This document shows, one piece after another, positions 16,949 to 26,283 of a DNA stretch of 64,000 bases (position 1 is its first letter; every line of letters begins with the position of its first letter). Under the pieces are notes generated by a model that was not told the origin of the DNA, ran no database searches, and was given only the letters and a program-made list of their open reading frames with translations. The position numbers and the translations under genes were made by a program. The stretch covers positions 1 to 64,000 of the forward strand of contig NZ_LHVK01000015.1 in assembly GCF_001269905.1 (NCBI RefSeq), read 5' to 3'. The DNA comes from Pseudomonas corrugata. Its GTDB lineage: Bacteria; Pseudomonadota; Gammaproteobacteria; Pseudomonadales; Pseudomonadaceae.

Positions 16949-19525
16949 TCAGGAACCGGTTTTCGGCAGCGCCTGCGGGTTCTCCAACAAGTTCGAAAAA
17001 GCCTGTTTATCGATCGGACGACTGAGGAAATAGCCCTGTACCTCATGGCATTGATCCGAACCAAGCGAACCCAACTGGGCCAGGGTTTCCACGCCCTCGG
17101 CCGTGACGGTCAGGCCCATCGCCTTGCCCAGGTTGATGATCGCCTGGACCACCGCGCGGTCGTTGCTGCTGTTGCTCATGGACGCGATAAAGCGCTTGTC
17201 GATCTTGATGCCATCGAAGGGATAGGTGCGCAAGTACCCCAGGGAGGAGTATCCGGTGCCGAAATCGTCCATGTTCAGACGCACCCCCAGTTCTTTCAGG
17301 GTATTCATGACCTGGAGGGCACCGTCCACATCGTTGAGCATCACATTCTCGGTGATCTCGAGCTCCAGGCGACTCGCTGGGAAACGGGTTTCGACCAGCA
17401 CCTGCCGTACGTCCTCCACCACATCGCTGCGCTCGAACTGCGCCGGCGACAGATTGACCGAAACCATCAGGTTCCCCGGCCAGGTCAGCGCGGTTTCGCA
17501 AGCCTCACGTAACACCCAACGCGATAGCGGAACAATAAGGTCGGTCTGCTCGGCCAGCGGAATGAAAGCGTCGGGGCCGAGCAGGCCCTGGGTGGGATGT
17601 TGCCAGCGCACCAATGCCTCGACGGCTACGATCTCCCGGCCGTCGACTTTGTAGCGTGGCTGGAAATGCAAGATGAATTCGTTGTTCTTCAGCGCCTGGC
17701 GCAGGTCGCTTTCCAGCTGGCGTCGATGCTGGATCTGGTCGTTCATCTGCGAGGCGAAGTAACACCAGGTCCTTTTGCCTTCGGACTTGGCCTGATACAT
17801 GGCAATGTCGGCACAGCGAATCAACTCGCCAGGCACATAACCCTGGCGACGACTCACGGCAACGCCAATGCTGGCGCCGATGTGAAGGGCATGGGTTTCG
17901 TAGTGAATCGGTTGCTGCAAGCTCTCGATCAACCGCGCGCAGAATCGGTCGATCTCAGTAGTGTTCTCCATCCCGCTGAGCACCACGACGAATTCATCGC
18001 CGCCCAGTCGCGCCACCAGGTCCTGCTCACGGGTACTGTCACGCAGGCGCTGTGCAACTTCCAGCAGCACCGCGTCGCCGGCAGGGTGGCCCAAGGAGTC
18101 GTTGATCGGCTTGAAGTTGTCCAGATCCACCATCAGCAAGGTCAAGGGAGCGGAATGCTCCTTGGCGACCAGCGCCTCATCCAGGTGCCGCGCCAACTTG
18201 TTGCGGTTCGGCAGCCCGGTCAGTGCATCGTGCATCGACAGATGCTGGACCTGGGCGTGGGCAGCCACCTCATCGGTGATGTCGCTGGCGGTGCCGCGGT
18301 ACCCGACCACTTCGGACCTGTCGTAGATTGGCCGCGCCGATACCCGGCAAAAGCGCAGTTGTCCGGATTGATCGCGGTAGGAACAACGCAGGTTGCTCGC
18401 GCTCTGTTCTTCCGTCAGGCTCCCCAGCCACAGGGTAATCGGGGTGGTGTCGCAATACAGCAGTTGCTCGATGTCCTGGCCCCGCCATTGCTCGGCGGGA
18501 AAACCGGTGACCGTATTGAAACGGCCCGACAGATAAGTGATGTGCTGTTGAGCATCGATTTCCCAGATCCAGTCGGAAGCGGCCTCGGCCACGGCCCGGA
18601 AACGCTCCTCGCTGGCTTCCAGGGCCAGGGTCGAACGCTCCAGGCTGTCGTAGCTGGCATCCACCTGCCTTGCAGTACGCAGGGCGTAGCGGAAAAAGTA
18701 GGCAGTGAGCAGCACAAGGATCAGCAGCGCCCCACCCAGTGGTGGCATCAAGGACCAAAGCAATTGCCGGCCCGGCTGTTCGAGACGGGAGACCAGGCTG
18801 TAGCCGGTGCTGTCCAGCGGCACCGCAGGCTGACCGGGCGCAAGCGCGTTGTCCTTCTTGAGATTCAGGTCGGTGAGGCCATAACGCTTGCCCAGCGCGC
18901 GCAGTTTGACGTAGGTCAGTTGGTCGACGAACAACAGGATCGACGTTCCCTTGGCGTCGACCCGGGGACGCTCGTCATTCGGCAGGATCACCGACGCGGT
19001 GACGATGGCTGGCCAGCCATCGAACAACGTGTAGCGGACCGCAGGAACGGTGAGATCAGACTGCCCCTGGAGCTGATCCACCAGGTCCTTTAACGGTAGG
19101 TCGAGATACGCTGTCGCTTCTGCCTGAACATTTTGCCCCCGCACCACCGCGTATTTGGTGCGCTCACGGTCGACGACGAACACACCCTCATACCCATCAT
19201 TGGTGAACAGGGTCTTGCCCATGTTCTGTTCCGCGTAGGCCCACTGCACATCGACCTCACCGTTGAGGTGCTCATAGGCGGTGGTCCAGTAGGTGTAGCT
19301 GGTGATGTAGTTTTTTGACGCAATGATGCGATTTTCCACGGCGCGCTCGGTGTAGAAGTGCGTCTTGCGCACGTCCTCTGCGTCCAGCTCCCGTGCAATG
19401 TTGAACAATGCCGCAACGGCCACCAGGACGCCCAGGACAAACAACCCGGCGACCGCGACCACCAGGCGCCGGGTAATCGGCGTGTGGCGCATGACATTGG
19501 AAGGAATATCGGCGGCGGTCTCCAT
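16949..19525 (-). CDS. CHASE4-PAS-GGDEF-EAL c-di-GMP turnover protein
   Basis: 858 residues. Order: transmembrane helix (about 20-42), periplasmic CHASE4 sensor (about 55-200, with YWTTAYEHLNG and TNDGYEGVFVVD), second helix (about 258-280), PAS (about 310-425), GGDEF (about 435-595), EAL (about 605-850). GGDEF is intact with an inhibitory RxxD five residues before (REQD). EAL residues are kept too: VEALVRW, EITEN, DDFGTGYSS, IKIDK and AEGVET. Both cyclase and phosphodiesterase could work. Overlapping signals with a second GGDEF gene 81 bases upstream suggest co-regulation. Confidence 0.93.
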   Translation of the reverse strand: METAADIPSNVMRHTPITRRLVVAVAGLFVLGVLVAVAALFNIARELDAEDVRKTHFYTERAVENRIIASKNYITSYTYWTTAYEHLNGEVDVQWAYAEQNMGKTLFTNDGYEGVFVVDRERTKYAVVRGQNVQAEATAYLDLPLKDLVDQLQGQSDLTVPAVRYTLFDGWPAIVTASVILPNDERPRVDAKGTSILLFVDQLTYVKLRALGKRYGLTDLNLKKDNALAPGQPAVPLDSTGYSLVSRLEQPGRQLLWSLMPPLGGALLILVLLTAYFFRYALRTARQVDASYDSLERSTLALEASEERFRAVAEAASDWIWEIDAQQHITYLSGRFNTVTGFPAEQWRGQDIEQLLYCDTTPITLWLGSLTEEQSASNLRCSYRDQSGQLRFCRVSARPIYDRSEVVGYRGTASDITDEVAAHAQVQHLSMHDALTGLPNRNKLARHLDEALVAKEHSAPLTLLMVDLDNFKPINDSLGHPAGDAVLLEVAQRLRDSTREQDLVARLGGDEFVVVLSGMENTTEIDRFCARLIESLQQPIHYETHALHIGASIGVAVSRRQGYVPGELIRCADIAMYQAKSEGKRTWCYFASQMNDQIQHRRQLESDLRQALKNNEFILHFQPRYKVDGREIVAVEALVRWQHPTQGLLGPDAFIPLAEQTDLIVPLSRWVLREACETALTWPGNLMVSVNLSPAQFERSDVVEDVRQVLVETRFPASRLELEITENVMLNDVDGALQVMNTLKELGVRLNMDDFGTGYSSLGYLRTYPFDGIKIDKRFIASMSNSSNDRAVVQAIINLGKAMGLTVTAEGVETLAQLGSLGSDQCHEVQGYFLSRPIDKQAFSNLLENPQALPKTGS

Positions 19526-19606
19526 TTACCTGCTCCTGTCCGATCAACTGACGGCGAGTTGCCTGAGCAATGGACCTTCTTCAGCCGGCGATGATTCCAA
19601 CGGATC

Positions 19607-21175
19607 TCAACGGTCCGAACGCTCCAGCGTATCGAGGCCACCTTCAATCGACCACACCGCCACCCGATTGCGGCCACTGTGCTTGGCCTGATAAAGCGCC
19701 GCATCGGCCCTCTGGATAAAGACCTCGATACTGTCCAGGCTGCTTGGCACGAAGGCGTGGCAGCCCAGGCTCATCGTCAGATAGCCGGTGGGGGACCCGG
19801 AATGAGTGATGTGCTTATCGACGAGACTCCGGCGGATCTGCTCAGCCAACGTCATGGCACCCTGCAGGTCGGTATCGGGCAGCAGCACGGCGAACTCTTC
19901 ACCACCATAACGTACAGCCAGGTCGGCCTTGCGATGGCAGCAACCCCTGAGCAATTTCGCCACTTCCGCCAGGCAATGGTCCCCGGCCACATGCCCGTAG
20001 GCGTCGTTGTAGCGCTTGAAGTAGTCGATATCGAGCAGGATCAGGCTTAACGGAGAGCGTTGGCGGGCGCCCCGGCCAAATTCGATGTCCAGAGCCCGCT
20101 CGAACAGCCGACGATTCGCCAGCCCGGTCAGGCTGTCATGGGTGGCAATCAGCCTCAACGCTTCCTGGGCCTTGCGCAGGTCGGCTTCGATCCGCTCGCT
20201 GTTACGCACCTGGCGCACAAACACCCAACCGAACAAGCAAATGCCCGTGACCACCAGGGCCACGATGAGACTGGACTGAAAGGCTTTGCCATACCAGCCG
20301 GCGAGGATCGCCTTTTCGGACATTGCGACAGTGACCATCAGCGGATAGGCCTGCAAGTGCCGGTGATCATACAGCCTGACAACGCCGTCGGCGGAGCGGA
20401 TCATCGCGGTGTCGGGGTCCTTGATCCGCGGGTCATGCCGAAAGAGGCTCTCCTGGGACACGGTCCGGCCAATCTGCGTCTCATCGAAGGGACGGCGGGC
20501 CAGCAAGGTTCCGTCGGACAAGGCCAGGGTCATCTCGTCCTTGTCGTCGAGGCTGAAGCTTTTGAAGAACTTATCGAAGTAGGACATCTTGATCCCGGCC
20601 AGCAGCACGCCCTGGAAATTGCCGTCCTGATCATTCACGCGCCGGGAGATGGGGATGATCCAATCGCCATTTTGTCGGCTGCGAATAGCCGGCCCGATAT
20701 GGGCGATCAACGAAGCGTTCTGCTGATGGAAAACGAAATACTCCCGGTCCGCCACCCCCTCGCCTTTTTGCAAGTCATCAAAGGAGGTAACGACCCAGTG
20801 CCCGCTCTTGTCGAACAGAAACAGGCCGTGCAACTGCTCCAGTGACTGCACGCGTCGGGCAAAGGTTTTGTGCAGACGCGGTTGCAGCGCCGGGCCGAAG
20901 CCATCGACCTGAATCCAGTCGGTCAGGCTGCTCAGCACCAGGTCAGCCTGCACAAAAGTATCCTGGGCCTGCTGGGCCATGGCCCGGGTAAGGTTGGCCG
21001 AGGCAATACCCGCGGCCTCGAGGTCGTGGCGTCGGGACTGTTCCAGTTGCAGATAAAGCAAACCGCACAGGCACAGGCAGACCGCCGCGATAAACGCCAC
21101 CGCTGCCTTGAGCAACGGCAGGCGCTTGAGGGCACCGCCGGGGGTATTGAGCGGATCATGGATGAGGATAGGCAA
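19607..21175 (-). CDS. Membrane diguanylate cyclase with dCache-like sensor
   Basis: 522 residues. A transmembrane helix (about 20-42), a large periplasmic PDC/dCache-type sensor (about 45-300, with DREYFVFHQQN and ISRRVNDQDGNFQGVLLAGI), a second helix near 305-325, and a C-terminal GGDEF domain. The active site reads RYGGEEF near residue 423, with an RKAD inhibitory site five residues earlier, so it is probably an active, product-inhibited c-di-GMP synthase. Same strand as, and 81 bases before, the GGDEF-EAL gene. Confidence 0.92.
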   Translation of the reverse strand: MPILIHDPLNTPGGALKRLPLLKAAVAFIAAVCLCLCGLLYLQLEQSRRHDLEAAGIASANLTRAMAQQAQDTFVQADLVLSSLTDWIQVDGFGPALQPRLHKTFARRVQSLEQLHGLFLFDKSGHWVVTSFDDLQKGEGVADREYFVFHQQNASLIAHIGPAIRSRQNGDWIIPISRRVNDQDGNFQGVLLAGIKMSYFDKFFKSFSLDDKDEMTLALSDGTLLARRPFDETQIGRTVSQESLFRHDPRIKDPDTAMIRSADGVVRLYDHRHLQAYPLMVTVAMSEKAILAGWYGKAFQSSLIVALVVTGICLFGWVFVRQVRNSERIEADLRKAQEALRLIATHDSLTGLANRRLFERALDIEFGRGARQRSPLSLILLDIDYFKRYNDAYGHVAGDHCLAEVAKLLRGCCHRKADLAVRYGGEEFAVLLPDTDLQGAMTLAEQIRRSLVDKHITHSGSPTGYLTMSLGCHAFVPSSLDSIEVFIQRADAALYQAKHSGRNRVAVWSIEGGLDTLERSDR

Positions 21176-21324
21176 ACGGATTCCCGGGAGGGCAAAGCAT
21201 GAGCGAATCGCTCAAAGCCCCCTATAGGCGAGAGCTTAGCCTACCGCTTGTAGGGCGGCAATTTGCCGGTGCGACCCAGCTGATGGGCGGGAAGGCGGAT
21301 CCAAAATCAGCACCAGACTCTCGT

Positions 21325-21447
21325 AGCGAGGGGATTTATTTCGCGGGGCTGCCTGGCAGTCCCAACCGATGTCTTGTCTGATACACCGTGGAGTCAGGGT
21401 TCAGGGCCGCTTCGCAGCCCAGCGGGAATAAATCCCCTCGCCACAAG
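21325..21447. repeat. Inverted pair of GAGGGGATTTATCCCC-family repeats
   Basis: AGCGAGGGGATTTATTTCGC (from 21325) faces GCGGGAATAAATCCCCTCGC (to about 21442). Also shared with other copies is the flank TTCGCAGCCCAGCGGG. It separates the dCache-GGDEF gene from the RNase gene. Confidence 0.8.
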
Positions 21448-21452
21448 AGCTG

Positions 21453-22112
21453 TCAACGCACTGGCGGCACCCGGATATCTCCGCCCCGGCACTGCGTCCT
21501 GACGCCCCTGCCGCAACGGGTGAACACCAGATTTTTGTCCATGCACACTCGGACTTCCGACAATTGCGGCCCGTTGCAGATGACTGCAATACCATCGGCC
21601 GGAATACCGGGGTTGCGTTGACGGAACAGCCGGGCGATCTCCTCGGCTTCAAAATAGTACGAGGAACCAGGGGGTTGCAGCTGCGACGGAATCTTCACCC
21701 TCGCCAACGCCTTGTCGGACGCCTCCAGAAAGCCCATGGCGCCGAGGCCGCTGCAAGTGCCGTGCTTGGTCCACTCGTGCTCCAGCAACTTGCGGGTCGG
21801 AAACAGCGTCAGGCCCTTTTCCCGCTCGCTAACCGTAAGCGGCACCCTCGGCTCACAGGATTGCGGCCAGCCACCCTTGGCGTATTGCGGCCAGAGGCCG
21901 TGCAGGACAAAGCCATAGCCTTTGCCGGAGCATTGGGCATCGCCCGAGTGAGTGAGGCAGAACGTCGGGGACCAGGACAGTGACAGCAGGTAGTAATCGA
22001 ATACCCCGGCGACGGACTCCGCCCGGGCATTACGTGACTCACGGGCATTGCCCGTTCCCATGCAGCCCATAGTCAGCGCGAGCAGCATGGCTATCGCAAA
22101 ACGTTGTTTCAT
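21453..22112 (-). CDS. rna: Ribonuclease T2 family protein (RNase I)
   Basis: 219 residues from ATG 22112, with a signal peptide (KQRFAIAMLLALTMGCMG...). A periplasmic endoribonuclease of low specificity. The two catalytic blocks are present: FVLHGLWPQY (CAS I, His) and EHEWTKHGTCS (CAS II, Glu/His). Several Cys pairs fit the disulfide pattern of the family. The end VRTQCRGGDIRVPPVR lies next to the repeat. A short in-frame extension to 22175 is not needed. Confidence 0.9.
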   Translation of the reverse strand: MKQRFAIAMLLALTMGCMGTGNARESRNARAESVAGVFDYYLLSLSWSPTFCLTHSGDAQCSGKGYGFVLHGLWPQYAKGGWPQSCEPRVPLTVSEREKGLTLFPTRKLLEHEWTKHGTCSGLGAMGFLEASDKALARVKIPSQLQPPGSSYYFEAEEIARLFRQRNPGIPADGIAVICNGPQLSEVRVCMDKNLVFTRCGRGVRTQCRGGDIRVPPVR

Positions 22113-22297
22113 TGACCCGCTCCTTGGGCAGCCCTGTAGAAAGCAGTGACGTCGATTCGGTCGGTGAGTGTTCAAGGACTATGTTTCAAGCCGGTGAAGG
22201 GAGGTGTTTTTTACAGGGAAACCCTGGCGGGGGCTATCCAAATTACGTAACGCCCCATAACGTAGATCGCCTTCCACCTGCAAGTGCACCGCCGACC

Positions 22298-23641
22298 ATG
22301 GAAAAACCCTCCCAAACCATCGAAGCCCCCTCGACCGTCAGCCTGCGCGAAGCTTTCTGGTTCTGGCTCAAATTGGGTTTCATCAGTTTTGGCGGGCCGG
22401 CAGGACAGATCGCGATCATGCATCAGGAGCTGGTGGAGCGCCGGCGCTGGATTTCCGAACGGCGTTTCCTGCATGCCCTCAACTACTGCATGCTGTTGCC
22501 GGGACCCGAGGCCCAGCAGTTGGCGACCTACCTGGGTTGGCTGATGCACCGTGGTCGGGGCGGAGTCATCGCTGGCGCGCTCTTCGTACTACCTTCGCTG
22601 TTTATCCTCATCACATTGTCATGGCTGTACGTCGCTTTCGGTGAAGTGCCGGTGGTGGCCGGCATTTTCTATGGCATCAAGCCCGCCGTGACGGCAATAG
22701 TCGCCCATGCCGCTCACCGCATAGGCTCCCGTGCGCTCCAGAACAGTGGGTTGTGGGCAATCGCCATCGCGTCGTTCGCTGCAATATTCGCTTTCAATGT
22801 CCCCTTTCCGCTGATCGTGATGGGGGCCGCCGTCATCGGCTATTTCGGTGGTCGCTGGGCGCCGGAAAAATTCAGCCTCGGCGGCCAGGCCGCCGGGCAT
22901 CGATCCTTCGGGCCAGCCCTGATCGACGATGACACCCCACCCCCCGACCATGCCCGGTTCAGCAGCTTCAGGCTGATCCGTCTGGCAGTCATCGGTGCCT
23001 TGCTGTGGATCTTGCCGATGGGCCTGTTGACTCTGACGTTCGGCTGGGAAGGCACCTTCACGCAGATGGCCTGGTTCTTCACCAAGGCGGCGTTGCTGAC
23101 TTTCGGTGGCGCCTATGCGGTTCTGCCTTACGTGTATCAGGGAGCCGTTACACACTTCGGCTGGCTGACGCCGACACAGATGATCGACGGCCTGGCCCTG
23201 GGTGAAACCACCCCAGGCCCCTTGATCATGGTGGTGGCTTTCGTCGGTTTCGTTGGCGGCTATGTGATGCAGGTGTTCGGCCCCGAACAGGCCTTTCTCG
23301 CCGGCGCCGTGGCGGCCACCCTGGTGACCTGGTTCACCTTCCTGCCTTCGTTTCTGTTCATCCTGGCCGGCGGCCCATTGGTCGAATCGACCCACAACGC
23401 CCTGAAGTTCACCGCACCGCTGACGGCGATTACCGCGGCAGTGGTCGGCGTGATCCTCAACCTGGCGTGCTTCTTCGGCTACCACGTGCTCTGGCCCAGC
23501 GGCTTTGCCGGTGCGCTGGATTGGCCATCGGCAATCATTGCCCTGTTGGCGGCCATTGCTTTGTTTCGCTACAAGCGGGGCGTGATCCAAGTATTGGTGG
23601 CGTGCGGGCTGGCCGGACTGGCGGTACACCTGTTGCGTTAA
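22298..23641 (+). CDS. chrA: Chromate transporter
   Basis: 447 residues from ATG 22298. A long-chain CHR protein with two homologous halves: FWFWLKLGFISFGGPAGQIA with LPGPEAQQLATYLGW in the first, FFTKAALLTFGGAYAVLPYV with LGETTPGPLIMVVAFVGFVG in the second. It exports chromate across the inner membrane, giving chromate resistance. Its stop overlaps the remnant of an acetyltransferase gene on the other strand, so the 3' side has seen rearrangement. Confidence 0.93.
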   Translation: MEKPSQTIEAPSTVSLREAFWFWLKLGFISFGGPAGQIAIMHQELVERRRWISERRFLHALNYCMLLPGPEAQQLATYLGWLMHRGRGGVIAGALFVLPSLFILITLSWLYVAFGEVPVVAGIFYGIKPAVTAIVAHAAHRIGSRALQNSGLWAIAIASFAAIFAFNVPFPLIVMGAAVIGYFGGRWAPEKFSLGGQAAGHRSFGPALIDDDTPPPDHARFSSFRLIRLAVIGALLWILPMGLLTLTFGWEGTFTQMAWFFTKAALLTFGGAYAVLPYVYQGAVTHFGWLTPTQMIDGLALGETTPGPLIMVVAFVGFVGGYVMQVFGPEQAFLAGAVAATLVTWFTFLPSFLFILAGGPLVESTHNALKFTAPLTAITAAVVGVILNLACFFGYHVLWPSGFAGALDWPSAIIALLAAIALFRYKRGVIQVLVACGLAGLAVHLLR

Positions 23642-23912
23642 GTGAGTCGCTTGCTCAGGTAAGTGGCCGAAGCCGGGCATAAGCTCCTGAACTGAACCGT
23701 CGCACCGATTGACGTGGGCGCCAGCGAACGCTCCTGGACCTGATAACCGTGGGCAGCCCCGCCCCCTCGATCCCGCCAAACGCCAGGTCACTGTCCTGCT
23801 GTCTGAACCTGAAAAACCGCCGGCCGGGCAGGCTCAGGTCATCCGCAGGCAAACCGGCCAGGATGAGCGCTTCGCGCAAGGGGCCCAGATCATCGTCACT
23901 CAGTGCAGTCAT
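23638..23912 (-). pseudogene. ArsN2-like GNAT acetyltransferase, internal deletion and frame change
   Basis: From ATG 23912 the frame gives MTALSDDDLGPLREALILAG, then PGRRFF and DLAFGGIEG, the N-terminus of ArsN2-type N-acetyltransferases. It then changes: in the next frame, close to 23765, the sequence resumes as AHGYQVQERSLAPTSIGATV, QFRSLCPASATYLSKRLT and a stop at 23640-23638, which is the family's C-terminus. The middle, with the acetyl-CoA loop (RSV.V.P..RG.G.G), about 60 residues, is missing. In-frame reading past the joint gives a random-looking Arg-rich tail. It is clearly broken. Confidence 0.75.
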
Positions 23913-24118
23913 GTGCATGGCTTTCACTCTTTCATCGGACTTGCACTGGAAATTACGCCGCACCTCTCGGTGCCCGCAACCGCTGGCAGGTAACAAAATT
24001 GAACGGCCCATACCTCACACCGCCTAATGAAGTTCGTGGCCCTGTCCAGACTCTCACGCTAATGACTTGTACTCGATAGGGCCGGAATCCGAAACGCAAC
24101 GGCGCAGGTGACCGATCC

Positions 24119-25270
24119 ATGGACTCAAGCTCCCTTGAAATCTTTACCGATACCCAGTTGCTGGGCATCTCCATCGCCAACTGGCTGCTCGCCCTCGGCG
24201 TGATGACAGTGAGCTTTATCGTCGCCAGGGTGAGCATCGGCTTCCTCCTGAGGAATGTACGGACCCGGGCGCAAAAGCCGAACGCCTATCTCAGCCACAT
24301 CGCCGTCGAAGTGCTCTCCAGCACCAGCAACACTCTGTTGTTGCTGGCCTCGATCCTGATCGGCATCGGCGTCCTGGACTTGCCGGCGCGTTGGCTCGGT
24401 CGGGTCAGCAGTCTCTGGTTCGTAGTGGCGGCCCTGCAGATGGGACTGTGGGCCAACCGGGCGATCGCCCTAGCGCTCCTGCATTATTTTGCCCGCCACA
24501 ACCACACCGAAATCCATCAGAAAAGTGCCCTGGCGACCCTTAGCCTGTGGGGCGCGAAGGTATTTCTCTGGGGCATGGTGCTATTGGCGATGCTCTCCAA
24601 CCTCGGTGTGAATATCACCGCGTTTATCGCCAGCCTCGGCGTCGGCGGCATCGCCGTGGCGCTCGCGGTACAGAACATCCTCGGCGACCTGTTTGCCTCG
24701 CTGTCCATTGCCGTGGACAAACCCTTCGAAGTCGGCGACTTCATCGTCGTCGGTTCCCTGGCCGGTACCGTCGAACACGTCGGCCTGAAGACCACACGGA
24801 TCCGCAGCCTGGGCGGCGAACAGATCGTGATGGCCAACGCGCAGATGATCAGCACCACCATCCAGAACTACAAACGGCTTCAGGAACGACGCATCGTTTT
24901 CGAATTCGCCCTGCCCCTCGACTGCTCCACGGAACAGCTCAGGCAGGTGCCGGTCATCGTCGAACGCATCATCAAGGCGCAGGAAAAGACCCGCTTCGAC
25001 CGCTCGCACTTTCGCGGTATCGGCCAGAGCGCGCTGGAATTCGAAACGGTGTATATCGTGCTGGACCCCGGCTACAACATCTACATGGACATCCAGCAGG
25101 CGATCAACCTGGGCATGATGGAAGAATTCGCGAAAATCGGCGTGCGCTTCGCGATTCCTGCGCGAACCGTTCACGTCGCTTCGCTGCCGCACATGACTGC
25201 GCAACCTACCAAGGAAAGCGACCACGAAATCTCGACGCAGGCGACGCCGAAATATCAGGTACGGCGCTAA
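24119..25270 (+). CDS. MscS-family mechanosensitive channel
   Basis: 383 residues with four N-terminal helices and a Gly/Ala-rich pore helix (ITAFIASLGVGGIAVALAVQ, about 165-190), followed by ILGDLFASLSIAVDKPFEVG and the beta domain DFIVVGSLAGTVEHVGLKTT. The C-terminal cytoplasmic part is complete. It would open on hypo-osmotic stress. A polar tail of about 25 residues is unlike the core family. Begins at ATG 24119, weak ribosome site. Confidence 0.9.
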   Translation: MDSSSLEIFTDTQLLGISIANWLLALGVMTVSFIVARVSIGFLLRNVRTRAQKPNAYLSHIAVEVLSSTSNTLLLLASILIGIGVLDLPARWLGRVSSLWFVVAALQMGLWANRAIALALLHYFARHNHTEIHQKSALATLSLWGAKVFLWGMVLLAMLSNLGVNITAFIASLGVGGIAVALAVQNILGDLFASLSIAVDKPFEVGDFIVVGSLAGTVEHVGLKTTRIRSLGGEQIVMANAQMISTTIQNYKRLQERRIVFEFALPLDCSTEQLRQVPVIVERIIKAQEKTRFDRSHFRGIGQSALEFETVYIVLDPGYNIYMDIQQAINLGMMEEFAKIGVRFAIPARTVHVASLPHMTAQPTKESDHEISTQATPKYQVRR

Positions 25271-25302
25271 TACCAAGCTGAGATCAGGTTCAACCGGAAC
25301 CC

Positions 25303-25329
25303 CGTGGGAGCGAGTTTGCTCGCCCCTAC
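25303..25329. repeat. Single REP unit, diverged
   Basis: CGTGGGAGCGAGTTTGCTCG then CCCCTAC: one copy of the GTGGGAGC family with mismatches in the stem, after the MscS gene. Confidence 0.7.
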
Positions 25330-25417
25330 ACTCCAAAGCCTTCCCCTGACCCAGCGCAACTGAACAGCTGCCCCCATCAACTAAGCTCACCTCATCACTA
25401 CGACAGGGAGCATCGAC

Positions 25418-25897
25418 ATGAGCAAGGCAGACGAGCTGGCAGCCAAACTGAGGCAGACCCGGCAAAGCCGTGCCGACACTGATAACAACGCTGATTTGGC
25501 GATTGAACATTGGCCCGCCCAGGTCTATGAGCTGTACCACCAGATCGAAACCTGGCTGGCGCCGGTCTGCGAGGCTGGGCTGACGATTCGGCGCAATCCC
25601 ACTCACGTGTTCGAAAGCCATTCCAGCGGATCGACGTACAACTACGCCATTGATCAACTGGTGATGGAAGGGAACCATCACCGCATCGAGCTCGACCCGA
25701 TTGCCCGCTTCTCCTCTCATGGAGAGGGCTGTATTGAAATCCACCTGAAGGGGCAGACACGCTGCCTTCTGCGAAGCGTCGGTGCGCATGGCGAATCGCG
25801 CTGGCATGTCCAGTCGAGCGTAAAACCGCAGCCCGAGCCCGTAGCACTGGACGAAGATGCGCTGCTTGCACTGGTAGAGGAAGGTTTGGGGCTTTAA
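25418..25897 (+). CDS. Hypothetical cytoplasmic protein
   Basis: 159 residues from ATG 25418, with GGGAGC upstream. No signal peptide or membrane helix. Helical start (MSKADELAAKLRQTRQSRAD), then IEHWPAQVYELYHQIETWLA, then beta-rich GHHRIELDP-like segments (GNHHRIELDPIARF, CIEIHLKGQTRC) and an acidic tail. I do not recognise the family; it is plausible as a conserved pseudomonad protein with good codon use. Confidence 0.65.
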   Translation: MSKADELAAKLRQTRQSRADTDNNADLAIEHWPAQVYELYHQIETWLAPVCEAGLTIRRNPTHVFESHSSGSTYNYAIDQLVMEGNHHRIELDPIARFSSHGEGCIEIHLKGQTRCLLRSVGAHGESRWHVQSSVKPQPEPVALDEDALLALVEEGLGL

Positions 25898-25907
25898 CCC
25901 ACGCGGT

Positions 25908-26219
25908 TCAATTGCAGGCTTGAGAGGGCAACTGGAATGTCACGCCGTCACCGACTTCAGTGTCCGGCGACTTCATTTGCGCCATCGGGCGTCTCAGCAG
26001 AACATTCAGGGCGTTGTCGATCTCGTCGGCCGCGCCTTGTGCATGTTGGGCATTCGCCCAGCTCCAGTAGTGATCGGACATCAATCCGCCCACCGCCTGG
26101 GCGCACAGCTCATCGCTGCAGATACCCATTTTCCCCGCCGCAGCAATAACGGCCATAAGGGCTTGCTCCAACTGGGAAATTCGTTCGCTAGACACAACTG
26201 ACGGCTCGATAGATCGCAA
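25908..26219 (-). CDS. Hypothetical small helical protein
   Basis: 103 residues if begun at TTG 26219; GTG 26195 would give 95. The body RISQLEQALMAVIAAAGKMG then SDELCAQAVGGLMSD looks helical and soluble, with Trp-rich DHYWSWANAQHAQG. No family is recognised. It converges on the preceding hypothetical gene with a 10-base gap. Confidence 0.5.
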   Translation of the reverse strand: MRSIEPSVVSSERISQLEQALMAVIAAAGKMGICSDELCAQAVGGLMSDHYWSWANAQHAQGAADEIDNALNVLLRRPMAQMKSPDTEVGDGVTFQLPSQACN

Positions 26220-26283
26220 AAGTAGAGCTTAGCAAGATATCAATAGGCCACCAACCGCAAGCGCTCAACGGTCACCTGAATGC

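Noticed and set aside
17597..19093. A 498-codon frame opposite the GGDEF-EAL gene
   Set aside because: Shadow frame of the real gene, which has full domain motifs on the other strand.
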